DNA from: Amphiduros pacificus
Lineage: Eukaryota; Annelida; Polychaeta; Phyllodocida; Hesionidae
DNA length: 64,000 bases
Reading direction: 5' to 3'
Assembly (NCBI GenBank): GCA_949316495.1
Contig: OX439012.1
Coordinates: 5,025,059-5,089,058, forward strand
Shown piece after piece: positions 20,001-27,869 of this stretch. The position numbers were made by a program, and so were the translations under genes. The notes below the pieces were generated by a model. It saw nothing but the letters and a program-made list of their open reading frames with translations, searched no databases and was not told the origin of the DNA. How positions within the stretch are numbered: position 1 is the stretch's first letter; each line of letters begins with the position of its first letter.

Positions 20001-22786
20001 TATTATAATATAATGGGTCAAACTTACTCTTCTCCACAAATTTCCTATTGTGGAAAGGGGGAGGTGTGTCCTCATCAGACGAGAGGTCGTCTGTGGGATT
20101 CTCTTGCGAGGGACTGCGGTCATCCCAGAATAGTTTGAGTCTAAGTTTTCTGAAAAACCTCTCAAGGTCTATGAAAATCTCAGCCATATCTGGCTCCCCG
20201 GGTGTGGGTGAAAAGGATAAACCCCTACTTAGAATGGATATCTGAGGCTCAGTGAGCTGAGTATCAGATAAATTCAAAACCAGATTTTCAGGAATAAGTA
20301 GGTTTTTATTCAAAATGCTGTTATTGTTTGTTGAAACATTTATTGGTTCCAAAGACTCTGTCGAGGGAAAAATTTTTAAAAAATTTTTGCCTATATTCTT
20401 TGAGCAAGAAGTGATGGTATATTCTATGTACCATTTCCTGTTATTCTGTCTAAGAGCGGTATAGGTGTGTTACATTCCACTTATATTCTGTGAGTCGAAT
20501 GATAATGGTATGTTACATTCCATTATGTTACATTTCTTTTACAATCTGTCATACAGTTTGTTACATTTCAAATCTGTAAAAAATACTACATATTATTTAA
20601 ACATCGAATTCCACTTTTTTGTGATTGGGAGAAAAAGTGGTTTGTCCTGTTTTAATGAAAATTTTTATTTTGATATGAAAAAGCTTTAATTCTTTTTAAG
20701 TGTATTTTCATTCTTACATGATATATCATCGTCCATCAAATCAACCAACCCCAACTGTCATGAATATTCCTATAGTATTCAACATTAATCTCAACCCTAC
20801 CATAACACCCATATATTGTAATTTGTAGGCATAATAGTTAAACTATTCAAAAGATATGTGAATGAAGCTTCCTTGCCAATGGATTATACCAACATTTTGT
20901 TCAAAATATTTGTGACCATAATTTTGTACTCTAACAGTTGGTTAGCCCGTGCCGCGATTGAACTCATGGTACAATTTCCCATATGAGCTGAGGCCCATGC
21001 CTTAAGGGTTAACCCGTTGTCCTTGTAAATCTGTGACCGGGCGGGTTGTCATGTCAAGGACCTGCGACATGACAATTCAGTGAGGCAGCACTATATCTGC
21101 TACAAGTAGGTCTCATCACAAAATGACTGAAATAATGTTGAAAGTGATGTAAAACCCCAAACAAAAATCTATGCACTCAGCTGAAATTACAACCTTGGGA
21201 GAGATTATTAATCCATGTATAAGTTTTTGTTTACATTCATGACATTTTAGTGTGGATATGCCTCTTCTGTACCATTCAGTTGTAAAACATGCCATTGTAA
21301 TACAATGATTCATAATTCTGCCCAAATCTAAGAGCACTTGTATAAAAATGAAAAAAAAGTCTTTGGTCCTGTTGAGGGAATCAAGGAAATCAATAGTGTC
21401 CCACAGAAAACTATTTCAATCTTGGCCATGAGTTGGGTATGATGATGCCTTAAAGTTCTTTGCAAATATTATGGACAATTGAGTAACAAGTGGCACAAAA
21501 TTTGTAAACTCTCAGGGGAATAATTTTATGTTCAAACACCCAATCACAGACTTTTTCTTATTTCTCTTGAAACACAGATTTCGGAATATAACTAACTGTA
21601 TTACTCTCATTTCAAATATTATATTTCCAGAAATGTGGGACAAGAAATGTCATGATCTTAGTTAATCTACAGTAATACTAGGTGTAGACACATGTTCCCA
21701 ATTGAAAACAACCTATACAATCTGCTGAGAGAATGTTCTGTTTTGAAACAAAAGATTTTACTTTGACATGAAATATAAAATTACTGTTTTACTTCGACAG
21801 GAAACAGGACTGATATTTTACTTTGACAGGAAACAAGATTACTATTTTATTTTTGACAAGAAACATAAGATTACTATTTTATTTTTGACAAGAAACATAA
21901 GATTGATATTTTACTTTGACAGGTGAACCGGAAACAAATATGCAAACAGATTCACATAAACATCAACCTCCATCAAAAAACAAAATATCATGTGAGTACA
22001 ATTAAATATTAAAATAAAATTTTACTCTTGGAGATTCAGTCTTCACACTCTTCGATGAAAAAATCGTCAATTCGGGTGATCCCAACTTTTAGAAAATTGA
22101 AATGGACTTTAAATGGTCCCAACTCTGTGTGGGGAATTTCAAGTTATAATTAAAGAACCAGTTAACAAAACAGAAATTAATATATTATATCTTATATGAA
22201 TATGCCTTGATGAAGAGCATGAACCATGGATTACTGACATTACAATCTTTACTCATAAAATTTGTCTTTTCTATTGCACTCAGCATCTACCACAGTCCCC
22301 GTGGTTGTGTCAGTTGTTTTGCTGGGCGCTATTCTGACGGTGGCTCTTACAACTTATGGATTTGTTAGGTAAAATAACTATTCTATTTATATCAGTTTTG
22401 TGGGAGTAAAATCACTTTTTATATTACTTTTGTTCAGTAAAACCTCACCTCATTTGTGAAGTTAAACATTCCAATTATATTATTTTGTAAGTTAAAAAAT
22501 CATTTATTACTAATGTATTTTTAAACTTCATCCCATTGATAGTAATTTTGTTAGGCAAAAAAATCAAATTTTTTAGTAATTTTGTAAGGAAATATTGCAT
22601 CTCATTTATATGTGATGATAAAAGTGATATAAGAAATCTTTAATTCAAACAGTATATTCATCAAATTACAGATGGCGCCGTTCTCAGCGCAGCCTCGATC
22701 TGGACCCAGTACTTTATCAAGCAGACAGTGAGAAAGATATTAGTTATGAAAATCCCACATATGCCACTCTATTAAACCAAAGGTGA
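790..22786 (+). CDS. Multidomain type I membrane lectin receptor: F5/8C-FTP-FTP-FnII-SRCR-unknown-CTLD-TM-NPTY tail (5' partial)
   Basis: Exons by splice sites and frame: 790-1004, 1359-1514, 1938-2079, 2955-3173, 5756-5986, 6349-6588, 6972-7199, 12493-12657, 13747-13884, 14137-14310, 14628-15128, 15260-15532, 15840-15953, 21923-21991, 22284-22368, 22672-22786. They total 3065 nt and keep one open frame to TGA, about 1020 residues. Module boundaries are all phase 1, the pattern expected for shuffled extracellular domains. All domains before the transmembrane segment belong to families that act outside the cell, mostly binding carbohydrates or microbial ligands. The role is therefore probably a pattern-recognition or scavenger-type receptor with an endocytic or signalling tail (inference). 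The signal peptide exon must lie left of the window because exon 790 begins in mid-codon. Each domain family is recognised from conserved residues. The combination is not one I know, and the transcript structure is predicted only. Confidence 0.85.
1551..1690. repeat. Short tandem repeat, about 31-bp unit, 4 copies
   Basis: Units contain 'tctagatagaccatcacc' followed by an AT-rich 'atttctatatca' segment. It lies in the intron after exon 1359-1514. It shows no similarity to the neighbouring splice site. Confidence 0.8.
2367..2546. repeat. 60-bp tandem repeat, 3 near-identical copies
   Basis: Three consecutive 60-base units each contain 'acttcccagcaatg' and 'actggcctagcgcat'. They differ at only a few sites and lie in the intron after exon 1938-2079. 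Open frames on both strands here come from the unit length being divisible by three, so I do not call a gene. Confidence 0.85.
2955..5986 (+). CDS. Receptor exons 2955-3173 and 5756-5986: first FTP (fucolectin) domain
   Basis: The domain starts [13 protein letters not shown] and has AVDG, then PWWTVALG, then the hallmark ITNRGDCC-like segment [15 protein letters not shown]. It ends [10 protein letters not shown]. This is the fucolectin/tachylectin-4/pentraxin-1 fold, which binds fucose using a His, two Arg and a bound calcium. The RxDx4R part (RGDCCGER) is intact. At the usual His position (CTHT in other members) the sequence reads CTAT, so the His is replaced by Ala. The adjacent cysteine pair is kept. 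The 2.6-kb intron inside the domain (3174-5755) is phase 1 and falls at RGDCCG. Confidence 0.85.
3240..3555. repeat. Minisatellite, about 24-27-bp unit, about 12 copies
   Basis: Variants of 'agagtctctggaatatatgt' joined by 'gtcttt' or 'gtcttg' are repeated through the intron following exon 2955-3173. The copies are imperfect. Confidence 0.8.
3690..4255 (+). mobile_element. Partial dispersed element with about 115-bp internal repeats (same family as 58861-59975)
   Basis: The stretch holds three to four degenerate units with 'tgaccttgacct', 'ttatgtgaaat', 'gatgacagtttcat' and 'cacacataag'. It then runs into 'gctgagggttgatgcatc' and 'tctgatgcctatgt' at 4209-4255. The reverse complement of this terminal block is found almost unchanged at 58862-58905, so both belong to one family in opposite orientations. 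Internal tandem repeats between fixed ends recall the pearl/Helitron-like non-autonomous elements of bivalves; this class assignment is tentative. Confidence 0.65.
5090..5545. mobile_element. MITE with about 50-bp terminal inverted repeats and 11-bp target duplication
   Basis: The left end begins 'gtgttctccaatcaccca' and the right end is its inverted complement. The two arms match over about 50 bases. The same 11 bases, 'aaatcacttct', stand directly outside both ends (5079-5089 and 5546-5556). A second inverted pair lies inside, around 5215-5255 and 5285-5325, so the whole element could fold into a long hairpin. The long TIR and 9-11-bp duplication fit a Mutator-like family. No transposase is encoded. 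It sits in the long intron of the first FTP domain. Confidence 0.85.
6349..7199 (+). CDS. Receptor exons 6349-6588 and 6972-7199: second FTP (fucolectin) domain
   Basis: Same two-exon layout as the first FTP domain, split at the identical place (RGDCCG) by a phase 1 intron, so the pair probably arose by module duplication. It starts [14 protein letters not shown] and has ATDGD, then [29 protein letters not shown] and [10 protein letters not shown]. Unlike the first domain it keeps the His of CTHT, with 26 residues between it and the RxD arginine. The basic residue after RxDx4 is shifted by one (Ser then Arg). The exon ends in a GTATGA donor 100 bases before the 47-bp minisatellite. Confidence 0.85.
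7300..12400. repeat. Large minisatellite, 47-bp unit, about 100 copies, interrupted by a SINE
   Basis: The main unit is 47 bases and splits into three related parts of 16, 16 and 15 bases: 'ttatcattgtcatcac', 'ttatcattatcatcac' and a 'ttattatcaccacc' type. It therefore seems to descend from a 16-mer. Bases 7300-7490 hold a decayed, irregular version that looks like the progenitor. Shortened units and single-base variants ('accgcc', 'accagctc') recur at fixed distances, showing block duplications. The + strand has only about one G per unit and no stop triplet, which gives three overlapping open frames of over 1100 codons; none is a gene. The array fills nearly all of the 5.3-kb intron between the second FTP and the FnII exon. 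Confidence 0.95.
8299..8622 (+). mobile_element. Full-length tRNA-headed SINE
   Basis: The head is tRNA-like with a pol III A box around 'tggcgcagttggttagagcg' and a B box 'gtgggttcgatcc'. A conserved body follows ('gtcatgtcaaggacctgcga', 'cagtgaggcagcactatatc'), then 'gttgaaagtgatgtaaaacc' and an 'aaac' repeat tail. Direct repeats 'atcaccacctta' flank it (8287-8298 and 8623-8634), consistent with target-site duplication, although the target is itself repetitive. It inserted into the 47-bp array. Confidence 0.92.
12493..12657 (+). CDS. Receptor exon: fibronectin type II domain
   Basis: One phase 1-1 exon encodes a complete FnII module. It reads VPVWTYGGN, then [11 protein letters not shown], a Cys, [12 protein letters not shown], and WGYC. 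The four cysteines and the CATT.NYD and WGYC signatures are all present. FnII domains bind gelatin or collagen, and in the mannose receptor family they accompany C-type lectin domains, as here. The acceptor lies only about 90 bases after the end of the 47-bp array. Confidence 0.9.
12658..13746. other. Receptor intron, no recognised feature
   Basis: AT-rich intron between the FnII and SRCR exons. I see no repeat array, transposon end or coding stretch in it. Confidence 0.6.
13747..14310 (+). CDS. Receptor exons 13747-13884 and 14137-14310: SRCR domain, group A type
   Basis: The first exon encodes [26 protein letters not shown] and [12 protein letters not shown]. The second encodes [34 protein letters not shown] and an ending AAVNC. 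Six cysteines are present and the domain is split over two exons, both typical of group A scavenger receptor cysteine-rich domains. The family binds bacterial surface and other polyanionic ligands. Introns around and inside are phase 1. Confidence 0.9.
14628..15128 (+). CDS. Receptor exon: unrecognised ectodomain of about 167 residues
   Basis: A single 501-nt exon with phase 1 on both sides, thus a shuffling module. It reads [58 protein letters not shown], a [16 protein letters not shown] segment and a C-terminal [13 protein letters not shown]. Alternating hydrophobic strands suggest an all-beta fold. I do not recognise the family. Its place between SRCR and lectin domains implies an extracellular binding or spacing role. 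Confidence 0.75.
15260..15953 (+). CDS. Receptor exons 15260-15532 and 15840-15953: C-type lectin domain
   Basis: The sequence shows the CTLD order: [68 protein letters not shown]. Four framework cysteines and the LA-I-SSEE, FWVAG and VLCER landmarks are kept. The calcium-site WND motif reads WSS and the loop has EPG rather than EPN or QPD. Calcium-dependent sugar binding may therefore be reduced or altered. The second exon ends GAAATGATG|GTATGT, and this junction is the apparent founder of the 42-bp array that follows. Confidence 0.85.
15934..17274 (+). repeat. Minisatellite of 42-bp units carrying copies of the upstream exon's 5' splice site
   Basis: The first two units repeat the exon end and donor almost exactly: 'gagagaaatgatggtatgtt' stands at the true junction (about 15943) and again near 16028. 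Later units settle to 42 bases with 'gtgtaagaggaatgatggtt' and 'tgttactttccactatc'. About 25 units follow, and a 545-bp block is duplicated (around 16059-16163 and 16604-16708). Each unit holds a donor-like ATG|GTTTGT or ACG|GTTTGT. Degenerate units resume at 20404-20570, after the Penelope insertion. Long open frames on both strands here (16132-17335) are artefacts of the 42-base period. Confidence 0.9.
17350..17396 (-). ncRNA. Type I hammerhead ribozyme in the Penelope-like element
   Basis: On the minus strand the core reads CTGAAGA (conserved CUGANGA), helix II GTCAC/GTGAC with a CCTGA loop, then GAAAC, a two-base loop, and GTC as the cleavage triplet. Helix I is AGCCT before the core pairing with AGGC after the cleavage site. 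Helix III is minimal (A-U, C-G), as described for ribozymes of Penelope-like elements. It lies on the same strand as the reverse transcriptase, in the 3' terminal region. All core nucleotides are present, so activity is plausible, perhaps as a dimer. Confidence 0.88.
18004..20352 (-). CDS. Penelope-like reverse transcriptase with GIY-YIG endonuclease
   Basis: About 780 codons without interruption. Recognisable in order: YTLPKIHK followed by [41 protein letters not shown]; and the catalytic YIDDIYLVW box. A Cys-rich segment follows ([12 protein letters not shown], then GCNN and CTRC), and then the endonuclease with LVYLVTC and [18 protein letters not shown]. This is the standard RT-to-GIY-YIG order of EN+ Penelope-like elements. 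The proteins copy their RNA at a nicked target. The N-terminal start is uncertain. Confidence 0.93.
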   Translation of the reverse strand: MEPINVSTNNNSILNKNLLIPENLVLNLSDTQLTEPQISILSRGLSFSPTPGEPDMAEIFIDLERFFRKLRLKLFWDDRSPSQENPTDDLSSDEDTPPPFHNRKFVEKSKFDPLYYNRGNLEAFQKTVRHDIQSQPIRAPKTKNISKVETKALIQLANNSNIVIKKADKGSCVVVQSTTDYLNEGYKQLSDRKFYRPCLTNKTVDNNEKVHTLVDELEAKGSISEKVAIYLKIEKPRTPAFYTLPKIHKNIRPPPGRPILSANSSPTERISEFADYFLQEYVSTMKSYVKDTTDFVRLIEEVDPLPQGAYIVTMDVNSLFTNIPHHQALKVIKRLLDSKRTGTQTPSNNDLVRILSLVLNLNHFEFNGTHYDQIGGVAMGSRVSPTVANLFMEWFEEQFVYTYKDQPLLYKRYIDDIYLVWTRGLDSLNAFITHMKSAYPGIGFTADISGDRADFLDTSTLLDENRKLYTTLYTKPTDTHTYLHYKSAHPSHQKKSGPYSQILRIRRICTKELDFLSNAKKTLEYYAARGYPKSILTDALNRAKNLDRHTLLLPSDNTALLSDNKIHLILTYNPANPNVQTAIKDNWNIIESSRNLKVLHPAEIIVGYRRNKNIKDLVVRSKIRYPPRTRDYQTAGKDTNLCMYYNPQRCIYCPIMDLSGKITSTQTKRQYTSPEDGSCGCNNLVYLVTCTRCNLQYVGETKNSLKERFYDHIYKIGHVSNPGSIPHSLAMKEPTPMGKHFGTPPHSKNDMKIQIIEFIKKPPHLVETTKFRRIENFTGCTS
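20404..20570 (+). repeat. Continuation of the 42-bp array beyond the Penelope insertion
   Basis: Degenerate copies of 'gatggtat', 'tgttacattcca' and 'tattctgt' resume immediately after the right target duplication. This shows the array predates the insertion. Confidence 0.75.
20935..21166 (+). mobile_element. SINE copy with most of its tRNA head missing
   Basis: It starts with the A-box piece 'cagttggttag', jumps directly to the sequence after the tRNA head ('gtgccgcgattgaactcat'), then follows the body to 'gatgtaaaaccccaaaca'. The internal loss removes the B box. It lies in the intron before the stem exon. Confidence 0.9.
21923..22786 (+). CDS. Receptor exons 21923-21991, 22284-22368, 22672-22786: stem, transmembrane helix and cytoplasmic tail
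   Basis: The first exon encodes a hydrophilic stem ([20 protein letters not shown]). The second encodes the membrane helix [20 protein letters not shown]. The third starts RWRRSQRS, a basic stop-transfer signal, and ends [15 protein letters not shown] and TGA. The tail contains NPTY, an NPxY motif that in other receptors binds PTB proteins or clathrin adaptors, and a YATLL motif resembling an inhibitory or sorting tyrosine signal. The transmembrane exon ends in phase 2, the only non-phase-1 junction after the discoidin domain. Confidence 0.88.
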
Positions 22787-23029
22787 AACAAAAGGATTCA
22801 ACACAGAGCTGTAAATTTCAATTTATCTTAGAATTGATATCATTTTTATTGGAAAATATCAAAAATGATATAGATAAAGATCTGATATTTTTGTTCAATT
22901 TCAAAGATTCCATTGTAAAAAGGTTATATATTTTTTATGTGCCATTCCAGAATAGAAATGACGACCATTTTCAACATGATAATGGGATATATGTACTGTG
23001 CTTATAGATATTATCAGTGCAAATATTAT

Positions 23030-25490
23030 ATCTCAATAGGATAGCAGTGCCAATAGGATATTATATCTCATTAGGATAGCAGTGCCAATAGGATATCCTT
23101 AGTGCCAAAAGGACATTATATCTCAATAGGCTAGCAGTGCCAATAGGATATCCTTAGTGCCAAAAGGACATTATATCTCAATAGGCTAGCAGTGCCAATA
23201 GGATATCCTCAGTGCCAATAGGATATCATCAGTGTCAATAGGATATCCTCAGTGCCAATAGGATATCCTCAGTGCCAATAGGATACTATCAATGTCAATA
23301 GGATATCCTCAGTGTCAATGGGACATCCTCAGTGTCAATGGGATATCCTCAGTGTCAATGGGATATCCTCAGTGTCAATAGGATATCCTCAGTGCCAATA
23401 GGATATCCTCAATGTCAATAGGATATCCTCAGTGTCAATAGGATATCCTCAATGTCAATAGGATATCCTCAGTGTCAATAGGACATTATCAATGTCAATA
23501 GGATATCCTCAGTGCCAATGGGATATCCTCAGTGTCAATAGGATATCCTCAGTGTCAATAGGACATTATCAGTGCCAATAGGATATCCTCAGTGTCAATA
23601 GGATATCCTCAGTGCCAATAGGATATCCTCAGTGTCAATAGGATATCCTCAATGTCAATAGGATATCCTCAGTGTCAATAGGACATTATCAGTGCCAATA
23701 GGATATCCTCAGTGTCAATAGGATATCCTCAGTGCCAATAGGATATCCTCAATGTCAATAGGATATCCTCAGTGTCAATAGGACATTATCAATGCTAATA
23801 GGATATCCTAAGTGCCAATAGGATATCCTCAGTGTCAATAGGACATTATCAGTGCCAATAGGATATCCTCAATGTCAATAGGACATTATCAGTGCCAATA
23901 GGATATCCTCAGTGCCAATAGGACATTATCAATGCTAATAGGATATCCTCAGTGCCAATAGGATATCATCAGTGTCAATAGGACATTATCAATGCTAATA
24001 GGATATCCTCAGTGCCAATAGGATATCCTCAGTGTCAATAGGATATCCTCAGTGCCAATGGGATATTATCAATGCTAGTAGGATATCCTCAGTGCCAATA
24101 GGATATCCTCAGTGTCAATAGTATATCCTCAGTGACAATAGGATATCCTCAGTGTTAATAGGATATCCTCAGTGTCAATAGGATATCCTCAGTGCCAATA
24201 GGATATCCTCAGTGCCAATAGGATATCCTCAGTGTCAATAGGACATTATCAGTGCCAATAGGATATCCTCAATGTCAATAGGACATTATCAGTGCCAATA
24301 GGATATCCTCAGTGCCAATAGGACATTATCAATGCTAATAGGATATCCTCAGTGCCAATAGGATATCATCAGTGTCAATAGGACATTATCAATGCTAATA
24401 GGATATCCTCAGTGCCAATAGGATATCCTCAGTGTCAATAGGATATCCTCAGTGCCAATGGGATATTATCAATGCTAGTAGGATATCCTCAGTGCCAATA
24501 GGATATCCTCAGTGTCAATAGTATATCCTCAGTGACAATAGGATATCCTCAGTGTTAATAGGATATCCTCAGTGTCAATAGGATATCCTCAGTGCCAATA
24601 GGATATCCTCAGTGCCAATAGGATATCCTCAGTGTCAATAGGACATTATCAATGCTAATAGGATATCCTCAGTGTCAATAGGACATTATCAGTGCCAATA
24701 GGATATCCTCAATGTCAATAGGATATCCTCAATGTCAATAGGATATCCTCAGTGTCAATAGGACATTATCAATGCTAATAGGATATCCTCAGTGTCAATA
24801 GGATATCTCAAGTGCCAATAGGATATCCTCAGTGTCAATAGGATATCCTCAGTGCCAATAGGATATCCTCAGTGCCAATAGGATATCCTCAGTGACAATA
24901 GGATATCCTCAATTTCAATAGGATATCCTCAGTGCCAATAGGATATCCTCAGTGTCAATAGGATATCCTAAGTGCCAATAGGATATCCTCAGTGTCAATA
25001 GGATATCCTCAGTGTCAATAGGATATCTTCGGTGCCAATAGGATATCCTCAGTGTCAATAGGACATTATCAATGCTAATAGGATATCCTCAGTGCCAATA
25101 GGATATCCTCAGTGTCAAGGGGATATCCTCAGTGTCAATAGGATATCCTAAGTGCCAATAGGATATCCTCAGTGTCAATAGGATATCCTCAGTGTCAATA
25201 GGATATCTTCGGTGCCAATAGGATATCCTCAATTTCAATAGGATATCCTCAGTGCCAATAGGATATCCTCAGTGTCAATAGGATATCCTAAGTGCCAATA
25301 GGATATCCTCAGTGTCAATAGGATATCCTCAGTGTCAATAGGATATCTTCGGTGCCAATAGGATATCCTCAGTGTCAATAGGACATTATCAGTGCCAATA
25401 GGATATCCTCAGTGTCAATAGGATATTATCAAGGCTAAAAGGGTGTCATCATTGTCAATAGGGTGTCATCAGTGCCAATAGGATACATTT
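23030..25490. repeat. Minisatellite with exact 20-bp period, about 115 copies
   Basis: The unit is 'ggatatcctcagtgtcaata' with variants such as 'ggacattatcaatgctaata'. From about 23200 to 25490 the 20-base phase never slips. Each unit centres on the palindrome GGATATCC. A block of about 430 bases is duplicated at a 400-base offset (23821-24250 and 24221-24650), preserving rare variants. It begins about 240 bases after the receptor stop codon, so it may fall in the 3' UTR. I see no clear AATAAA before it. Confidence 0.95.
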
Positions 25491-25834
25491 TGTATATCCT
25501 TCATTAAAGTGTATATTTCAGGCTTTGCAAACAAGTGACATGTTTGAAAGGTTTTATTTAAAAGTCTAATACATCTAAAAGAGGCATTAATATGTAAAAT
25601 AAAGCCATTAACAATAAATTAAATCAATAAGTCGAAATGATATGTTTATAAATATTTGTTTCTTTGACATCAATCAGCCACTGTGTAAATAATATAAACA
25701 TATGTATTAAATGTATTGAAATGAAACCGTTTGGATGGCTCAAAGTTCATAAAATCATGTTCAGTTGTGAATATTGCATGTAATTACTCTTTAATGTCAT
25801 CTTGCCCCGATGCGATACACAAGAATCAACAGAT

Positions 25835-27832
25835 AATGGAAACATGGGCCAATTGGTAATGGAAACATGGGCCAATGGGTAGTGGAAACATGGGCCAATG
25901 GGTAGTGGAAACATGGGCCAATGGGTAATGGAAACATGGGCCAATGGGTAATGGAAACATGGGCCAATGGGTAATGGAAACATGGGCCAATGGATAATGG
26001 AAACATGGGCCAATGGGTAATGGAAACATGGGCCAATGGGTAGTGGAAACATGGGCCAATGGGTAGTGGAAACATGGGCCAATGGGTAATGGAAACATGG
26101 GCCAATGGGTAATGGAAACATGGGCCAATGGGTAATGGAAACATGGGCCAATTGGTAATGGAAACATGGGTCAATGGGTAATGGAAACATGGGCCAATGG
26201 GTAGTGGAAACATGGGTCAATGGGTAATGGAAACATGGGCCAATGGGTAGTGGAAACATGGGTCAATGGGTAATGGAAACATGGGCCAATGGGTAATGGA
26301 AACATGGGCCAATGGATAATGGAAACATGGGCCAATGAGTAATGGAAACATGGGCCAATGGGTAATGGAAACATGGGCCAATGGGTAATGGAAACATGGG
26401 CCAATGGGTAATGGAAACATGGGCCAATGGGTAGTGGAAACATGGGTCAATGGGTAATGGAAACATGGGCCAATGGGTAATGGAAACATGGGCCAATGGG
26501 TAATGGAAACATGGGCCAATGGGTAATGGAAACATGGGTCAATGGGTAATGGAAACATGGGCCAATGGGTAGTGGAAACATGGGTCAATGGGTAATGGAA
26601 ACATGGGCCAATGGGTAGTGGAAACATGGGTCAATGGGTAATGGAAACATGGGCCAATGGGTAATGGAAACATGGGCCAATGGATAATGGAAACATGGGC
26701 CAATGAGTAATGGAAACATGGGCCAATGGGTAATGGAAACATGGGCCAATGGGTAATGGAAACATGGGCCAATGGATAATGGAAACATGGGCCAATGGGT
26801 AATGGAAACATGGGCCAATGGGTAATGGAAACATGGGCCAATGGGTAATGGAAACATGGGCCAATGGGTAATGGAAACATGGGCCAATGGGTAATGGAAA
26901 CATGGGCCAATTGGTAATGGAAACATGGGTCAATGGGTAATGGAAACATGAGCCAATGGGTAGTGGAAACATGGGTCAATGGGTAATGGAAACATGGGCC
27001 AATGGGTAGTGGAAACATGGGTCAATGGGTAATGGAAACATGGGCCAATGGGTAATGGAAACATGGGCCAATGGATAATGGAAACATGGGCCAATGGGTA
27101 ATGGAAACATGGGCCAATGGGTAATGGAAACATGGGCCAATGGGTAATGGAAACATGGGCCAATGGGTAATGGAAACATGGGCCAATGGGTAATGGAAAC
27201 ATGAGCCAATGGGTTATGGAAACATGAGCCAATGGGTAATGGAAACATGAGCCAATGGGTTATGGAAACATGAGCCAATGGGTAATGGAAACATGGGCCA
27301 ATGGGTAATGGAAACATGAGCCAATGGGTTATGGAAACATGAGCCAATGGGTAATGGAAACATGGGCCAATGGGTAATGGAAACATGGGCCAATGGGTTA
27401 TGGAAACATGGTCCAATGGGTAATGGAAACATGGGCCAATGGGTTATGGAAACATGGGCCAATGGGTAATGGAAACATGGGCCAATGGGTAATGGAAACA
27501 TGGGCCAATGGGTAATGGAAACATGGGCCAATGGGTAATGGAAACATGGGCCAATGGGTAATGGAAACATGGGCCAATGGGTTATGGAAACATGGGCCAA
27601 TGGGTAATGGAAACATGGGCCAATGGGTAATGGAAACATGGGCCAATGGGTAATGGAAACATGGGCCAATGGGTAATGGAAACATGGGCCAATGGGTAAT
27701 GGAAACATGGGCCAATGGATAATGGAAACATGGGCCAATGGATAATGGAAACATGGGCCAATGGGTAATGGAAACATGGGCCAATGGGTAATGGAAACAT
27801 GGGCCAATGGGTAGTGGAAACATGGGCCAATT
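25835..27832. repeat. Minisatellite, 23-bp unit, about 86 copies, with a CCAAT motif in each
   Basis: Each unit reads 'catgggccaatgggtaatgg' plus 'aaa'. Most contain GGCCAATGGG, which fits the NF-Y CCAAT-box consensus. Variants are ggtcaat, gagccaat and ggataatgg. The minus strand has no stop codons in any frame, so all long minus-strand frames here are artefacts. The array lies between the convergent genes. Confidence 0.95.
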
Positions 27833-27869
27833 GCCATAGAGCTATGCTGATCATTACGTTAATAATGTT

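Larger units (their letters stand above)
17290..20388 (-). mobile_element. Penelope-like retroelement, EN+ type
   Basis: A 3.1-kb insertion flanked by a 15-bp target duplication, 'gcctatattctttga', at 17275-17289 and 20389-20403. It carries one long reverse transcriptase and GIY-YIG reading frame, a 3' region, and a hammerhead ribozyme near its 3' end. The coding frame looks whole over its domains. The 5' side is probably truncated since the frame reaches the insertion edge. It inserted into the 42-bp array. The clean target duplication and open frame suggest a fairly recent event. Confidence 0.93.

Noticed and set aside
22672-22786. Canonical ITIM in the receptor tail
   Set aside because: The residue two before the tyrosine is Pro (PTYATL), so the strict I/V/L/SxYxxL consensus is not met; only an ITIM-like reading is possible.
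23030-27832. Possible CRISPR array because of short regular repeats
   Set aside because: Units are contiguous with no unique spacers, no cas genes are present, and the context is animal nuclear DNA.
25747-27854. Many minus-strand frames repeating FHYPLAHVSITHWPMFPLPI
   Set aside because: The 23-bp unit lacks stops on that strand, so every frame is open; there are no start context, introns or domain.
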